This document shows positions 19,302 to 28,217 of a stretch of DNA of 64,000 nucleotides, one piece after another. The notes under the pieces are model-generated. The model was not told the origin of the DNA. It saw nothing but the letters and a program-made list of their open reading frames with translations, and did no database searches. Positions within the stretch are counted from its first letter, which is position 1. The number at the start of each line of letters is the position of its first letter. Where the stretch lies: the NCBI GenBank assembly GCA_900472625.1, contig UCIT01000024.1, positions 61,532-125,531 on the forward strand. Reading direction: 5' to 3'. A program made the translations under genes and the position numbers. Source of the DNA: Hyphomicrobiales bacterium. GTDB taxonomy: Bacteria; Pseudomonadota; Alphaproteobacteria; Rhizobiales; Rhizobiaceae.

Positions 19302-20173
19302 TGCATCTGGTGATTTTCGGCTGCGGCTACTCTGGAACGGCGATCGCAAAGGCGTTTCTCGCCGACGGTTTCCGCGTTTCCGGCACCACCCGATCTCAGG
19401 AAAAGGCGGTCGCTCTGCGAGCACAGGGCATCGAGGCCTTCGTGTTCGACGGCGAGACACTCGATCCGGCACTTGTCGACGCCGTTCGCTCCGCCACGCA
19501 TCTGGTGCAGTCGATCGCACCGCGCGATGCCGGCGATCCGGTGCTGAAGCTTACGGGCGAGCGCATCGGCGCTCTCGTGCCGCAGCTGACCTGGATCGGC
19601 TATCTCTCGACCGTCGGCGTCTATGGCGACCACAAGGGCAACTGGGTCGGCGAAGACGTCGCCTGTGTTCCCGTCTCGGGCCGTTCGAAGGAGCGGCTGG
19701 AGGCGGAGGCGGCGTGGATGGAGATTGGTGTGCGCCTTGGCATTCCCGCCGCCGTGCTGCGATTATCGGGCATCTATGGTCCGGGACGTAATGCCTTCGT
19801 CAACCTCGCGCGCGGCACGGCGCGGCGGCTGATCAAGAAGGATCAGGTATTCAACCGCATCCGCGTCGAGGACATCGGCGCCAGCACACGCTTTCTCGCC
19901 GAACGCAAGCTTGGCGGCATCTATAATGTGACAGACGACCGGCCGGGTCCGCCGCAGGACGTGATCGTCGAGGCCGCACGGCTGATGGGCGTCGAGCCGC
20001 CACCGGAACAGGCGTTCGAAACGGCGGAACTGACGCCGATGGCACGCTCCTTCTACGGCGAGAACAAGCGTGTCTCGAATGCCAAGCTGAAGGCCTCCGG
20101 CTTCGTGTTTTCGTTCCCTGACTATCCGATGTCACTCGCGCAGTTGTTGCAGGGCGAGCGCTGGCGCGGCTGA
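19301..20173 (+). CDS. NAD-dependent epimerase/SDR family protein, YeeZ-like
   Basis: A 290-aa extended-SDR protein. The dinucleotide loop is GCGYSGTAI at 8-16. The usual YxxxK active site is replaced: around YLSTVGVYGDHKGNWVGED and VSGRSKERLEAE, arginine or serine stands where tyrosine and lysine would be, as in YeeZ-like proteins. Substrate unknown. ATG 19301 overlaps the queG stop (TGATG), so the two are translationally coupled, a pairing that may reflect shared expression only. Confidence 0.82.
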   Translation: MHLVIFGCGYSGTAIAKAFLADGFRVSGTTRSQEKAVALRAQGIEAFVFDGETLDPALVDAVRSATHLVQSIAPRDAGDPVLKLTGERIGALVPQLTWIGYLSTVGVYGDHKGNWVGEDVACVPVSGRSKERLEAEAAWMEIGVRLGIPAAVLRLSGIYGPGRNAFVNLARGTARRLIKKDQVFNRIRVEDIGASTRFLAERKLGGIYNVTDDRPGPPQDVIVEAARLMGVEPPPEQAFETAELTPMARSFYGENKRVSNAKLKASGFVFSFPDYPMSLAQLLQGERWRG

Positions 20174-20590
20174 GCGATCAGTCATCCTTCAGGCTTCGTG
20201 GCGATCATATCGCATGCGATGAAACGGTAGGAAATTCCTACTTTTACGGCATTCCGTTAAAACTTGGCGCCAAATTTGGGCATGCAGCCTTGGAAATTGC
20301 CCAAATGGGGCGGGAATTATGGCGTGCGCGCAAAATTATTTTCGCTGTTTTTGTGATCGCACCACGTCAAGACGCCCTCCCGCAAAAGATGTTCTAATTT
20401 TACTTGATTCAATTGCGCTTTTTTTATCGATCGGCGCTTGACGCCCTTTCGAATCATTTGTCGGCTCATCACAAATATTTCAATCAGTAATATTCCGTGA
20501 TCATGCGCGGCACTTTTTCGCCACTTTTGAACGGATTTAAGCCCCCGCCGCCCACAAGGCGTAAGTTCAATAGTCGAGGGACATCCCGTT
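20174..20590. other. Long intergenic region with four palindromes, upstream of rlpA
   Basis: This 417-nt AT-richer stretch has no convincing gene. Between 20209 and 20279 lie four perfect palindromes: ATCGCATGCGAT (20209-20220), GTAGGAA-A-TTCCTAC (20227-20241), TTGGCGCCAA (20264-20273) and CCAAATTTGG (20270-20279). They probably belong to the regulatory region of the downstream exported RlpA-like gene, but no regulator can be named. Confidence 0.5.
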
Positions 20591-20953
20591 TTGAAGAAAC
20601 TCAGCCGTTCTATTATCGCTGTCGCAACTATAGCAGCCTGTTCTACCATCCTTCCGATGGAAGGAAATGCTGCAAACGGTTGTGGTGGCGCTTCGTGGTA
20701 CGCACTGCACTCCAAAACTGCCTCCGGGGAACGCATGAACCCCACCGTCAATACTGCCGCGCATCGTTCGCTTGCCTTCGGCACCAAGGTGAAGGTCACC
20801 AACCGCAACAACGGCCGCAGCGTCGTCGTTCGCATCAACGATCGCGGTCCATTCATCCGCGGCCGGGTTCTCGATCTTTCCCGCGCGGCCGCCAGCAACA
20901 TCGGCATGGTCAGCAGCGGCACCGCCAAGGTCTGCTACGAAGTGATCAGCTAA
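20591..20953 (+). CDS. RlpA-like exported double-psi beta-barrel protein
   Basis: A 120-aa protein with a signal peptide (residues 1-27, [20 protein letters not shown] then EGNA) and a double-psi beta-barrel: [56 protein letters not shown]. RlpA proteins are septal lytic transglycosylases that act on denuded glycans; the catalytic Asp would be in INDRGPF. The SPOR domain that takes larger RlpA proteins to the septum is missing. The only plausible start is TTG 20591, with GAGGG about 10 nt upstream. The cysteine after the signal region is not in a clear lipobox. Confidence 0.85.
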   Translation: MKKLSRSIIAVATIAACSTILPMEGNAANGCGGASWYALHSKTASGERMNPTVNTAAHRSLAFGTKVKVTNRNNGRSVVVRINDRGPFIRGRVLDLSRAAASNIGMVSSGTAKVCYEVIS

Positions 20954-21096
20954 ACCCTTCGATACGCACCGCTTGCTCTTGCCGCCAATCGCGGATACCA
21001 CGCGGTTGAGACTTGTGTACCATCTGCTGCGTCTGTCGCGCTTCCTGCGGATCGTTCACAAGCCCGGTTTTTACCCAGGCTATAGGAGCGTTGTGA

Positions 21097-22386
21097 ATGC
21101 GATTGGGCGGTAGGCTCGAAGGGGCAATTTCGGTTCTGGACGATATCGATGCCCGCAGACGGCCTGTCGCCGATGCTCTAAAGGATTGGGGCCTCGCGCA
21201 CCGGTTCGCCGGCTCCGGCGATCGCGCCGCAATCGGCAACATCGTGTACGACGCGCTTCGCATGCGCCTCTCGCATGCCTGGCTGATGGACGACGACAGT
21301 GCATCGGCGATTGCCCATGCCGTCATGTTCCGCCAGTGGGGCTTTACACCGGAGACGCTCGCCGCCGAGCTTGTCGATGACAAATTCGCGCCGGCGCCCT
21401 TGTCCGAGACGACACTCTTAGCATTCAAGTCTCGCAATCTCTCCGATGCTCCTTCTCATATTCAGGGCGATATCCCCGAGTGGATCCAGCCGACATTCGA
21501 GACGGCCTTTGGTGACACCTGGCTCGCCGAAGCTCAGGCTTTGGCCGAACGACCGACGCTCGACCTCCGCGCCAACATCCTGAGGGCCAGCCGCGAAAAA
21601 GCGGTCAAGGCGCTCGATCGGTCGGGCGCGCAGGACGCGAAGATCGCGCGATACGGCATCCGGATTGCCGCCGGCGAGGGTGCGTCCCGTCTACCAAACG
21701 TGACAGCCGAGCTTTCGTTCCAAAAAGGCTGGTTCGAGGTTCAGGACGAAGGATCGCAGATCGTTGCCGATCTGGTGCTGCCGCAGGAGGGCGACCAGGT
21801 TCTCGATTATTGCGCCGGTGGTGGCGGCAAGACGCTGGCGCTTTCGGCTGCCATGCACAACAAGGGCCAGGTTCACGCCTATGACGCCGACCGCAAGCGG
21901 CTGGCGCCGATCATCGAGCGGCTCAAGCGCGCCGGCACCCGCAATGTCCAGGTGCATGACAATGCCAAGGCGCTGCAGAGCCTCGAAGAACGCTGCGACA
22001 AGGTGCTGGTCGACGCGCCGTGCACCGGCACCGGCACATGGCGCCGCCGCCCCGACACCAAATGGCGCCTGAACGCCAAGAATCTCGACGAGCGGACGGC
22101 GCAGCAGCAGGATGCGCTGAAGCAGGCCAGCGCCTATGTGCGCCGCGGCGGCGAGCTGATCTACGTGACCTGCTCGGTATTGCCGCAGGAAAACGAGGAA
22201 CAGGTTCGCGCCTTCACCGCGGCCAACCCGGAGTTCGAAATTACAAGCGCGCTCACCGGCTGGGATCAGTTGTTCGGCAAGGATAGCCCACGGCCGCGCT
22301 CGTCCGACGGCAAGACCGTGACGCTGACGCCCGCTTCCACCGATACCGACGGCTTCTTTTTCTGCCGGATGCAGCGCAAGGGCTGA
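21097..22386 (+). CDS. RsmB/NOP family rRNA cytosine-C5 methyltransferase
   Basis: A 429-aa SAM-dependent RNA m5C methyltransferase. SAM-binding motif LDYCAGGGGKTLAL at about 236-249, motif IV VDAPCTGTGTW at 305-315 with release Cys C309, and motif VI VTCSV with catalytic C359. The N-terminal part is short and partly NusB-like. Homologues methylate 16S rRNA (E. coli RsmB, C967); the exact site here is inferred. ATG 21097 follows AGGAG. Confidence 0.9.
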   Translation: MRLGGRLEGAISVLDDIDARRRPVADALKDWGLAHRFAGSGDRAAIGNIVYDALRMRLSHAWLMDDDSASAIAHAVMFRQWGFTPETLAAELVDDKFAPAPLSETTLLAFKSRNLSDAPSHIQGDIPEWIQPTFETAFGDTWLAEAQALAERPTLDLRANILRASREKAVKALDRSGAQDAKIARYGIRIAAGEGASRLPNVTAELSFQKGWFEVQDEGSQIVADLVLPQEGDQVLDYCAGGGGKTLALSAAMHNKGQVHAYDADRKRLAPIIERLKRAGTRNVQVHDNAKALQSLEERCDKVLVDAPCTGTGTWRRRPDTKWRLNAKNLDERTAQQQDALKQASAYVRRGGELIYVTCSVLPQENEEQVRAFTAANPEFEITSALTGWDQLFGKDSPRPRSSDGKTVTLTPASTDTDGFFFCRMQRKG

Positions 22387-22398
22387 AACGCCTGAATG

Positions 22399-22905
22399 TC
22401 AGTGCGGCGCCCGCAGCGGATATTGATGCCGCGGCGGGATAAGATGATGCAGCACGGCAATCGCGATCAGCAAGGCGCTGCCCAGCCCGACAATCAGAAA
22501 CAAGGTCGGCCCGCCGAGATGCGAGCCGAACGCCACCAGCGGCACGGCACCAGCCGGCGGATGGGTGACGCGTAAAAGCAGCATGCCGGCGATGGTCAGG
22601 CCCACTGCGATGGCTGCGACCCACCAGAGACCCGGAAACAGGGAGACGGCCAGACCGCCAATCAGCGCGGCAAGGAGATAGCCGCCGAGAACGTTGGCCG
22701 GCTGCGCCAGCGGGCTCTTGGGTTGACCGAAAATCAGCACCGCCGTGGCGCCGAACGGCGCAATCAGCAACGGAATCCCTGTCAGAACCGTCAGCGCCCC
22801 GACCGATCCCATACCAACCATCGCGCCGATACCGGATTTCAGGTGCAGGTGAGCGGCACCTTTTGGTTCGTGCCGATGGGTGAAATGCTTGATATGGCGA
22901 CGCAT
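22399..22905 (-). CDS. HPP family integral membrane protein
   Basis: A 168-aa protein with four predicted membrane segments and the HPP signature THPPAGAVPLVA, plus GATAVLIFGQPKSPLAQPANVLGGYLL. Cyanobacterial and plant members have been linked to nitrite transport; the role in rhizobia is open. ATG 22905 is used; a GTG at 22941 with AGGA just upstream is an alternative start adding 12 residues. It converges on the RsmB-family gene with 12 nt between stops and is divergent from the imelysin locus. Confidence 0.85.
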   Translation of the reverse strand: MRRHIKHFTHRHEPKGAAHLHLKSGIGAMVGMGSVGALTVLTGIPLLIAPFGATAVLIFGQPKSPLAQPANVLGGYLLAALIGGLAVSLFPGLWWVAAIAVGLTIAGMLLLRVTHPPAGAVPLVAFGSHLGGPTLFLIVGLGSALLIAIAVLHHLIPPRHQYPLRAPH

Positions 22906-23062
22906 AGGCGATCTGTCCGGACAATGTTTGTGCAATTGCACAATTTCCTATCCATATTCTGCCGATTTTCCAAGCAAATCGAATCCGATCGAACGGCTTT
23001 CGGCGCATTTCCTTCCTTAAAATCATTCCAAACTAGAGTGTTTGACACCAGTTTGCTTTTGC

Positions 23063-23078
23063 GCGAAGAAATCTTCGC
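23063..23078. promoter_or_regulatory. Palindrome in the promoter region of the imelysin locus
   Basis: GCGAAGA-AA-TCTTCGC, 7-bp arms, lies 39 nt before the imelysin ATG and about 15 nt after a TTGACA (23042-23047). A second inverted repeat, CAAAC-TAGAGT-GTTTG, is at 23029-23044. One may be an iron-responsive operator, but neither matches a consensus (Irr, RirA, Fur) well enough to name the regulator. Confidence 0.4.
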
Positions 23079-23117
23079 CGGACTTCAGACGGAACGTCCG
23101 TCACAGGAGAGGATCCC

Positions 23118-24398
23118 ATGAAACTCAACAAGCAATTCTACGCAGCGCTGGCGCTGGCGATCGCCCCAATCGCCGTGTCCGCCATTCCGGCCCATGCGGC
23201 GACGGATGCCGCGGCTGTGGTCAAGCATTACACCGAACTCGCCCACGCCAAATACGAGGACTCGCTGACGACGGCCAAGGCCCTCGACGCGGCAATCGAC
23301 GCGTTCCTTAAGGAGCCGACCGACAAGACGCTGGCTGCCGCCCGCGCCGCCTGGGTCAAGGCCCGCGTGCCCTACCAGCAGACGGAAGTCTACCGCTTCG
23401 GCAATCCGATCGTCGATGATTGGGAGGGCAAGGTGAACGCCTGGCCGCTCGACGAAGGCCTGATCGACTATGTCGACGCCTCCTACGGTACAGAAAGCGA
23501 CGAGAATTCACTCTACGTCGCCAACGTCATCGCCAACAAGACGATCAAGATCGACGGCAAGGATGTCGACGCCTCGAAGCTGACGCCCGAGTTTCTGTCC
23601 GGCACGCTGGCCGAAGCCGGCGGTATCGAAGCCAACGTCGCGACCGGCTACCACGCCATCGAATTCCTGCTCTGGGGCCAGGACCTGAACGGCACCGGCC
23701 CGGGCGCCGGCAACCGCCCAGCCACCGACTACGACCTCAAGAATTGCACGCACGGCAATTGCGACCGCCGCGCCGAATACCTGAAGTCCGCATCGACGCT
23801 GCTCGTTTCCGACCTGCAGGAGATGGTCAGCAACTGGACGCCGGATGGCGCCGCCACCAAGAACGTCGAAGCCGATCCGAAGGCTGGCCTCGTCGCCATC
23901 CTCACCGGCATGGGCTCCCTCTCCTACGGCGAGCTGGCCGGCGAGCGCATGAAGCTCGGCCTGATCCTGCACGATCCCGAGGAAGAGCATGATTGCTTCT
24001 CCGACAACACCTACAACTCGCACCTCAACGACGCGATCGGGATTGCTGCCGCCTATACCGGCAACTACACCCGCGTCGACGGTACGAAGCTGAAGGGTCC
24101 GTCGCTGCACGATCTCGTCGCCGCCAAGGACAAGAAGCTCGACAAGGAAATGACCGGCAAGCTCGACACGACGCTGAAGGCCATGAACGTCATGGCCAAG
24201 CGTGGCCAGAACGTCGAGAAGTACGACCAGATGATCGGCGAAGGCAACAAGAAGGGCAACGCTGTTGTCCAGGCTGCCATCGACGGCCTCGTCGACCAGA
24301 CCAAGTCGGTGCAGCGCGTCATCGCGGCACTTGACCTCGGCACGGTCAAGCTTGAAGGTTCCGACAGCCTGGATAATCCTGGCGCGGTCTTCAAATAA
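23118..24398 (+). CDS. Imelysin family protein (iron-regulated, IrpA-like)
   Basis: A 426-aa periplasmic protein. Signal peptide 1-27 ending PAHA, then an imelysin fold of two four-helix bundles. The signature GxHxxE is intact as GYHAIE at 177-182 and is thought to bind metal. LIDYVDASYGTESDEN, GQDLNGTGPGAGNRPATDY and HDPEEEHDCFSDNTYNSH are strongly conserved in IrpA/ICMP-like members, known as iron-regulated proteins near haem- or iron-uptake genes. AGGAGAGG precedes ATG 23118. First gene of a four-gene run that matches the Pseudomonas PA4370-PA4373 type of locus. Confidence 0.92.
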   Translation: MKLNKQFYAALALAIAPIAVSAIPAHAATDAAAVVKHYTELAHAKYEDSLTTAKALDAAIDAFLKEPTDKTLAAARAAWVKARVPYQQTEVYRFGNPIVDDWEGKVNAWPLDEGLIDYVDASYGTESDENSLYVANVIANKTIKIDGKDVDASKLTPEFLSGTLAEAGGIEANVATGYHAIEFLLWGQDLNGTGPGAGNRPATDYDLKNCTHGNCDRRAEYLKSASTLLVSDLQEMVSNWTPDGAATKNVEADPKAGLVAILTGMGSLSYGELAGERMKLGLILHDPEEEHDCFSDNTYNSHLNDAIGIAAAYTGNYTRVDGTKLKGPSLHDLVAAKDKKLDKEMTGKLDTTLKAMNVMAKRGQNVEKYDQMIGEGNKKGNAVVQAAIDGLVDQTKSVQRVIAALDLGTVKLEGSDSLDNPGAVFK

Positions 24399-24408
24399 GT
24401 TGAAAAGG

Positions 24409-24434
24409 CGGGCCGCTTCGCACGAGGCGGCCCG
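24409..24434 (+). terminator. Intercistronic hairpin after the first imelysin gene
   Basis: CGGGCCGC then ten bases then GCGGCCCG, an 8-bp stem in the 45-nt gap between the first imelysin gene and the dihaem gene. Probably attenuates or protects the upstream mRNA, so that the first protein is made in excess. Confidence 0.45.
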
Positions 24435-24443
24435 AACTCCGAA

Positions 24444-25982
24444 ATGTTGCCTTTCCCGGCCCGTCGTCTTCTCCTGAGCGCAGCTGCCTGTGCCACACTC
24501 GCCGGTTTTTCCGCCGCCCTCGCGGCCAATTTCGACCTCCCGACCAAACGCACCGACCTGACGGAGGCCGACGCCAAACGCGTGTCTGACGTGACGCGGC
24601 CGACCACCGACTTTTCCAAGGCCGAGCAGTACGAGGCGATGCAGGCGGGCGGGGCAACGTCGATCGATCCGGTCACGCAGGATTCGTTCTCGCATATCTC
24701 TGCGACCATCCCGTTCGAAGAGGAGCAGCCGTTCCGGCTCGGAAACGCGCTGTTCAAGAAGCTCTGGGTTTCCGCGCCCTCCTCGACGCAGGCCTCCGAT
24801 GGGCTCGGACCGCTGTTCAACGCGCGCTCGTGCATGAGCTGTCACGTCAACGACGGGCGCGGCAAGCCGCCGGAGGGCGGGGTCAGCGCCACGTCGATGT
24901 TCCTGCGTCTGTCGCGACCGGCAGCGACGCCCGAGGAGCAGCGCGCGATAGCGAGTGCCGAGATCGTCAATTTTCCCGATCCCATCTACGGCCACCAGCT
25001 GCAGGACCTCGCCGTGCCCGGCCTGCCCTCCGAGGGAAAGATGGCGATCCGTTACAGCGAAGAGCCGGTGACGCTTGCCGGCGCCGAGATTGTTTCGCTG
25101 CGGCGGCCGACTTACGCCGTCACCAATCCCGGCTACGGACCGCTCGATCCGACCACGACGCTGTCGCCACGGGTGGCGCCCGCGATGATCGGGCTGGGAC
25201 TGATCGAGGCCATTCCGGAAGCTGATATCCTTGCCCATGCGGATCCCGAGGACCGGGATGGCGACGGCATTCGCGGCCACGCGCAGATCGTCCGCGACCA
25301 CCGAACCGGAAAGATCGCGCTCGGCCGCTTCGGCTGGAAGGCGCAGAATTCAAGCGTGCGCGACCAGACGGCCGACGCCTTTTCCAACGACATCGGCATC
25401 TCCACGCCCGACCGCCCGGACGCGCATGGCGACTGCACGGCGGCCGAGACGAAATGCAAGGCGATGCCTGATGGCGTGCAGAAGCGTCTCGGAAACGAAG
25501 AGGCGCCGGGGCCGATCCTCGACCTCGTGACCTTCTATTCCGCCAACCTCGCCGTGCCGGCGCGGCGCAAGGCGAGTTTTCCCGAAACGCTGAAGGGCAA
25601 GCAGGTTTTCTACGACAGCGGCTGCACCGCTTGCCACGTGCCGAAGTTCGTCACCCGCCGCGACAGCCTCGACAAGGCGCAGTCCTTCCAGCTGATCTGG
25701 CCCTATTCCGACTTCCTGCTGCACGACATGGGCGAAGGGCTGGCCGATGGACAACAGGTGGGACTTGCAAGCGGACGTGAATGGCGCACGCCGCCGCTAT
25801 GGGGTATAGGTCTGACGAAGACCGTCAGCGGACACAGCTTCTTCCTTCACGACGGCCGTGCCAGAAACCTCACCGAGGCCATTCTCTGGCATGGCGGCGA
25901 GGCACAGAAGGCGCGTGACGCGTTTGCATCCCTGCCTGAGAATAACAGGCAGGCACTGATTACATTTCTGGAGTCTCTTTGA
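24444..25982 (+). CDS. DUF1111 di-haem oxidoreductase, exported
   Basis: A 512-aa exported c-type cytochrome of the DUF1111 (thiol oxidoreductase-like, COG3488) family. Signal peptide 1-28 (RRLLLSAAACATLAGFSAALA). Two CxxCH haem sites: CMSCH at 130-134 and CTACH at about 394-398. It resembles dihaem cytochrome c peroxidases in layout. Together with the imelysins it may oxidise or reduce periplasmic iron, which is inference from context. Its TGA overlaps the next ATG (TGATG), so the downstream imelysin is coupled. Confidence 0.9.
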   Translation: MLPFPARRLLLSAAACATLAGFSAALAANFDLPTKRTDLTEADAKRVSDVTRPTTDFSKAEQYEAMQAGGATSIDPVTQDSFSHISATIPFEEEQPFRLGNALFKKLWVSAPSSTQASDGLGPLFNARSCMSCHVNDGRGKPPEGGVSATSMFLRLSRPAATPEEQRAIASAEIVNFPDPIYGHQLQDLAVPGLPSEGKMAIRYSEEPVTLAGAEIVSLRRPTYAVTNPGYGPLDPTTTLSPRVAPAMIGLGLIEAIPEADILAHADPEDRDGDGIRGHAQIVRDHRTGKIALGRFGWKAQNSSVRDQTADAFSNDIGISTPDRPDAHGDCTAAETKCKAMPDGVQKRLGNEEAPGPILDLVTFYSANLAVPARRKASFPETLKGKQVFYDSGCTACHVPKFVTRRDSLDKAQSFQLIWPYSDFLLHDMGEGLADGQQVGLASGREWRTPPLWGIGLTKTVSGHSFFLHDGRARNLTEAILWHGGEAQKARDAFASLPENNRQALITFLESL

Positions 25983-27115
25983 TGCGCCTTTGGCAACCTT
26001 TCGTTCTCTCGCTCGCTCTTGCCTCCTCTGCCCTTGCCCAGACGACCCCGGCCCCGATTGCCCCGGCAGCTCCTGCTCAGGCCGGCACAGCGCAGGCGGG
26101 ACTGAACGAGGATGCCGTTCCGGCGGTGATGCAGCGCGCCGTCGACGAGGTGATCCGTCCCGGCTACCGCAATGCGCAGCAGGCAGCGGCGCGGCTGACG
26201 ACTGCGATGAAGGATCTGTGCGAAGGCGGTACGCCACAGAGTCTCGACAAGGCGAAGTCGGCCTTCGACGACGTGATCCGCTACTGGTCGGCGATCGAGA
26301 TGGTGCAGGTTGGGCCTGTGATCCAGGACAATCTTTTCGAACACGTGCTGTTCTACCCCGACCGCAAAGGCGTTGGCCTCCGGCAGGTGCAGACGCTGAT
26401 CGCCAAGGGCGATCCGAAGGATACCACCGTCGATGCGATCGCCGCCAAGAGCGTGGCGCTGCAGGGGCTGACGGCGCTGGAATACGTGCTCTACGGTTCC
26501 GGCTCCGAGGATCTGACGGCGCAGAAAAACAGCTTCCGCTGCCAGTACGGCGCAGCCGTTGCCGGCAACATCCAGCGCGAAGTCAGCGAAGTCGTTGCCG
26601 CCTGGGAAAAGCCGGATGGCATTCAGGGTAGTTGGAAGCATCCGGGCCCGCAGAGCCTCGACTTCATGGACAACAAGGAAGCCGTGACCGCGCTGCTCGG
26701 CATTCTCGTGCACGGTGCCGAAAATGTTCGCGACCAGCGGCTCGAGCAGTTCTACAAGGGCAAGGATTCGACGCCGCGGCCGCGGATGGCGATCTACTGG
26801 CGCTCGAAGAACACCTGGAAGTCGATGACATCGAATATCGAGGGCCTGCGCACGCTGTGGCAGAAGGCCAACATGGCCGACCTCCTGCCTGCCGACAAGA
26901 AGCCGGTGGCTGACGAGATCGATGCCAGGTTCAAGGCCCTGCTGGACACCGTTCCGAAGCTCAATCCCGATATCGATGCCGCCACAAGCGCGGCCGAGAA
27001 GGCCAAGCTCGACCAGCTTTTGATCGATACGCGCGACCTGGTGACCACGATCAGTGACGAGTATGGCGCGGCAATCGGCCTTTCGGCTGGCTTCTCCTTC
27101 TCCGACGGCGATTGA
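25982..27115 (+). CDS. Second imelysin family protein, with altered signature motif
   Basis: A 377-aa exported protein with signal peptide 1-20 (ending ALAQ) and a Pro/Ala-rich linker to about 40. The imelysin fold is evident (GLTALEYVLYGSG, LLGILVHGAENVRDQRLEQFYKG), but the GxHxxE signature reads GLTALE at 162-167, so threonine (T164) replaces histidine while glutamate is kept. It may therefore bind metal differently or act as a structural partner of the first imelysin. ATG 25982 overlaps the preceding stop; the DUF1513 gene follows after 4 nt. Confidence 0.88.
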   Translation: MRLWQPFVLSLALASSALAQTTPAPIAPAAPAQAGTAQAGLNEDAVPAVMQRAVDEVIRPGYRNAQQAAARLTTAMKDLCEGGTPQSLDKAKSAFDDVIRYWSAIEMVQVGPVIQDNLFEHVLFYPDRKGVGLRQVQTLIAKGDPKDTTVDAIAAKSVALQGLTALEYVLYGSGSEDLTAQKNSFRCQYGAAVAGNIQREVSEVVAAWEKPDGIQGSWKHPGPQSLDFMDNKEAVTALLGILVHGAENVRDQRLEQFYKGKDSTPRPRMAIYWRSKNTWKSMTSNIEGLRTLWQKANMADLLPADKKPVADEIDARFKALLDTVPKLNPDIDAATSAAEKAKLDQLLIDTRDLVTTISDEYGAAIGLSAGFSFSDGD

Positions 27116-27119
27116 TCCG

Positions 27120-28217
27120 ATGATCAGAAGTGCCGCGATCGACCGGCGCAGTTTCATGAAGGCGGCCGGCCTGACGTTTCTGGCCGCCCTCCCCCCGCGC
27201 GCGCTGATGGCGCTGGAGCGGGCCGATGCGGTCTACGCTTCCGGCCTGCGGCAGGCGAACGGCGACTATGCCGTGGCGACCGTGACCGAGCGCGGCGAGA
27301 TCGTCGATCAGGTTGCGTTGCCGGCGCGCTCGCACGGCATGGCCTTCAGCCCGGCAACCGGCAAGACCGTCGCCTTCGCGCGACGGCCCGGCACCTATGC
27401 GATGATCTTCGATCCGCACGGCAAGGCGGAGCCGATCGTCATCACCGCCGCCGACAACAGGCACTTCTACGGCCACGGCGCGTTTTCACCCGACGGCCGC
27501 ATCCTCTATGCCAGCGAGAACGACTTCGACGCCAATCGCGGCATGATCGGCCTCTATGACGCCACCGACCGGTTCGCGCGCATCGGCGAGTTCGAGACCT
27601 TCGGCGTCGGGCCGCACGACATGACCGTTTCCGATGACGGCAGGATGTTGATCGTTGCCAATGGCGGCATCGAGACCCATCCCGATTTCGGCCGCACCAA
27701 GCTCAACCTGACCAGCATGCAGCCATCGCTGACATTGATCGATGCCGCCACCGGGGCGCTGATCGAGAAGCACGCGCTGCCGGCCCAATGGGCGCAGGTC
27801 TCGACCAGGCACGTCGATATGGACGACAGCGGCCGCATCTGGTTTGCCTGCCAGTACGAGGGCCACCGCAACGATTTGCCGCCGCTCGTCGGTTCCTTCG
27901 CGCGCGGCGAGGATATCCGCTTCGTCGATTTCCCGGAGGAGACGACGCGGCGGCTCGCCAACTATGTCGGCGCCATCGCCGTCAACCGCCGCGAGGGTCT
28001 GGTCGGCGTGACCTCGCCGAAGGGCGGGGCCTCGGTGACAATCGATGCCAGGACCGGCCGGGTGCTGCGCGAAGAGATCGTGCCTGATGCCGCGGGCATC
28101 GCGCCGGCCCGATCGGGCTTCGCGGTGTCGTCCTATGACGGTGATTTTCTCGGGGCGCACAGCAATGTGGCCTGGGATCAGCACATCGTCAGGATCGCGC
28201 CGTCACGACGCGTGTGA
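27120..28217 (+). CDS. DUF1513 protein, Tat-exported beta-propeller-like
   Basis: A 365-aa protein with a twin-arginine signal: DRRSFMKAAGLTFLAALPPRA, with the two arginines at 9 and 10. The rest shows repeated blades (HGMAFSPATGKTVAFARRPG, GHGAFSPDGRILYASEND, GPHDMTVSDDGRMLIVANGG) typical of DUF1513, a seven-bladed propeller-like family found next to imelysins and DUF1111. Tat export implies it folds, perhaps with a cofactor, before crossing the membrane. ATG 27120 lies 4 nt past the imelysin stop. Its end overlaps the convergent DUF2252 gene by 15 nt. Confidence 0.88.
   Translation: MIRSAAIDRRSFMKAAGLTFLAALPPRALMALERADAVYASGLRQANGDYAVATVTERGEIVDQVALPARSHGMAFSPATGKTVAFARRPGTYAMIFDPHGKAEPIVITAADNRHFYGHGAFSPDGRILYASENDFDANRGMIGLYDATDRFARIGEFETFGVGPHDMTVSDDGRMLIVANGGIETHPDFGRTKLNLTSMQPSLTLIDAATGALIEKHALPAQWAQVSTRHVDMDDSGRIWFACQYEGHRNDLPPLVGSFARGEDIRFVDFPEETTRRLANYVGAIAVNRREGLVGVTSPKGGASVTIDARTGRVLREEIVPDAAGIAPARSGFAVSSYDGDFLGAHSNVAWDQHIVRIAPSRRV

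Noticed and set aside
23508..25301. Open frame of 597 codons on the minus strand opposite the imelysin and DUF1111 genes
   Set aside because: Low-complexity composition with no recognisable motifs, covering two clear genes with signal peptides and haem sites on the plus strand.
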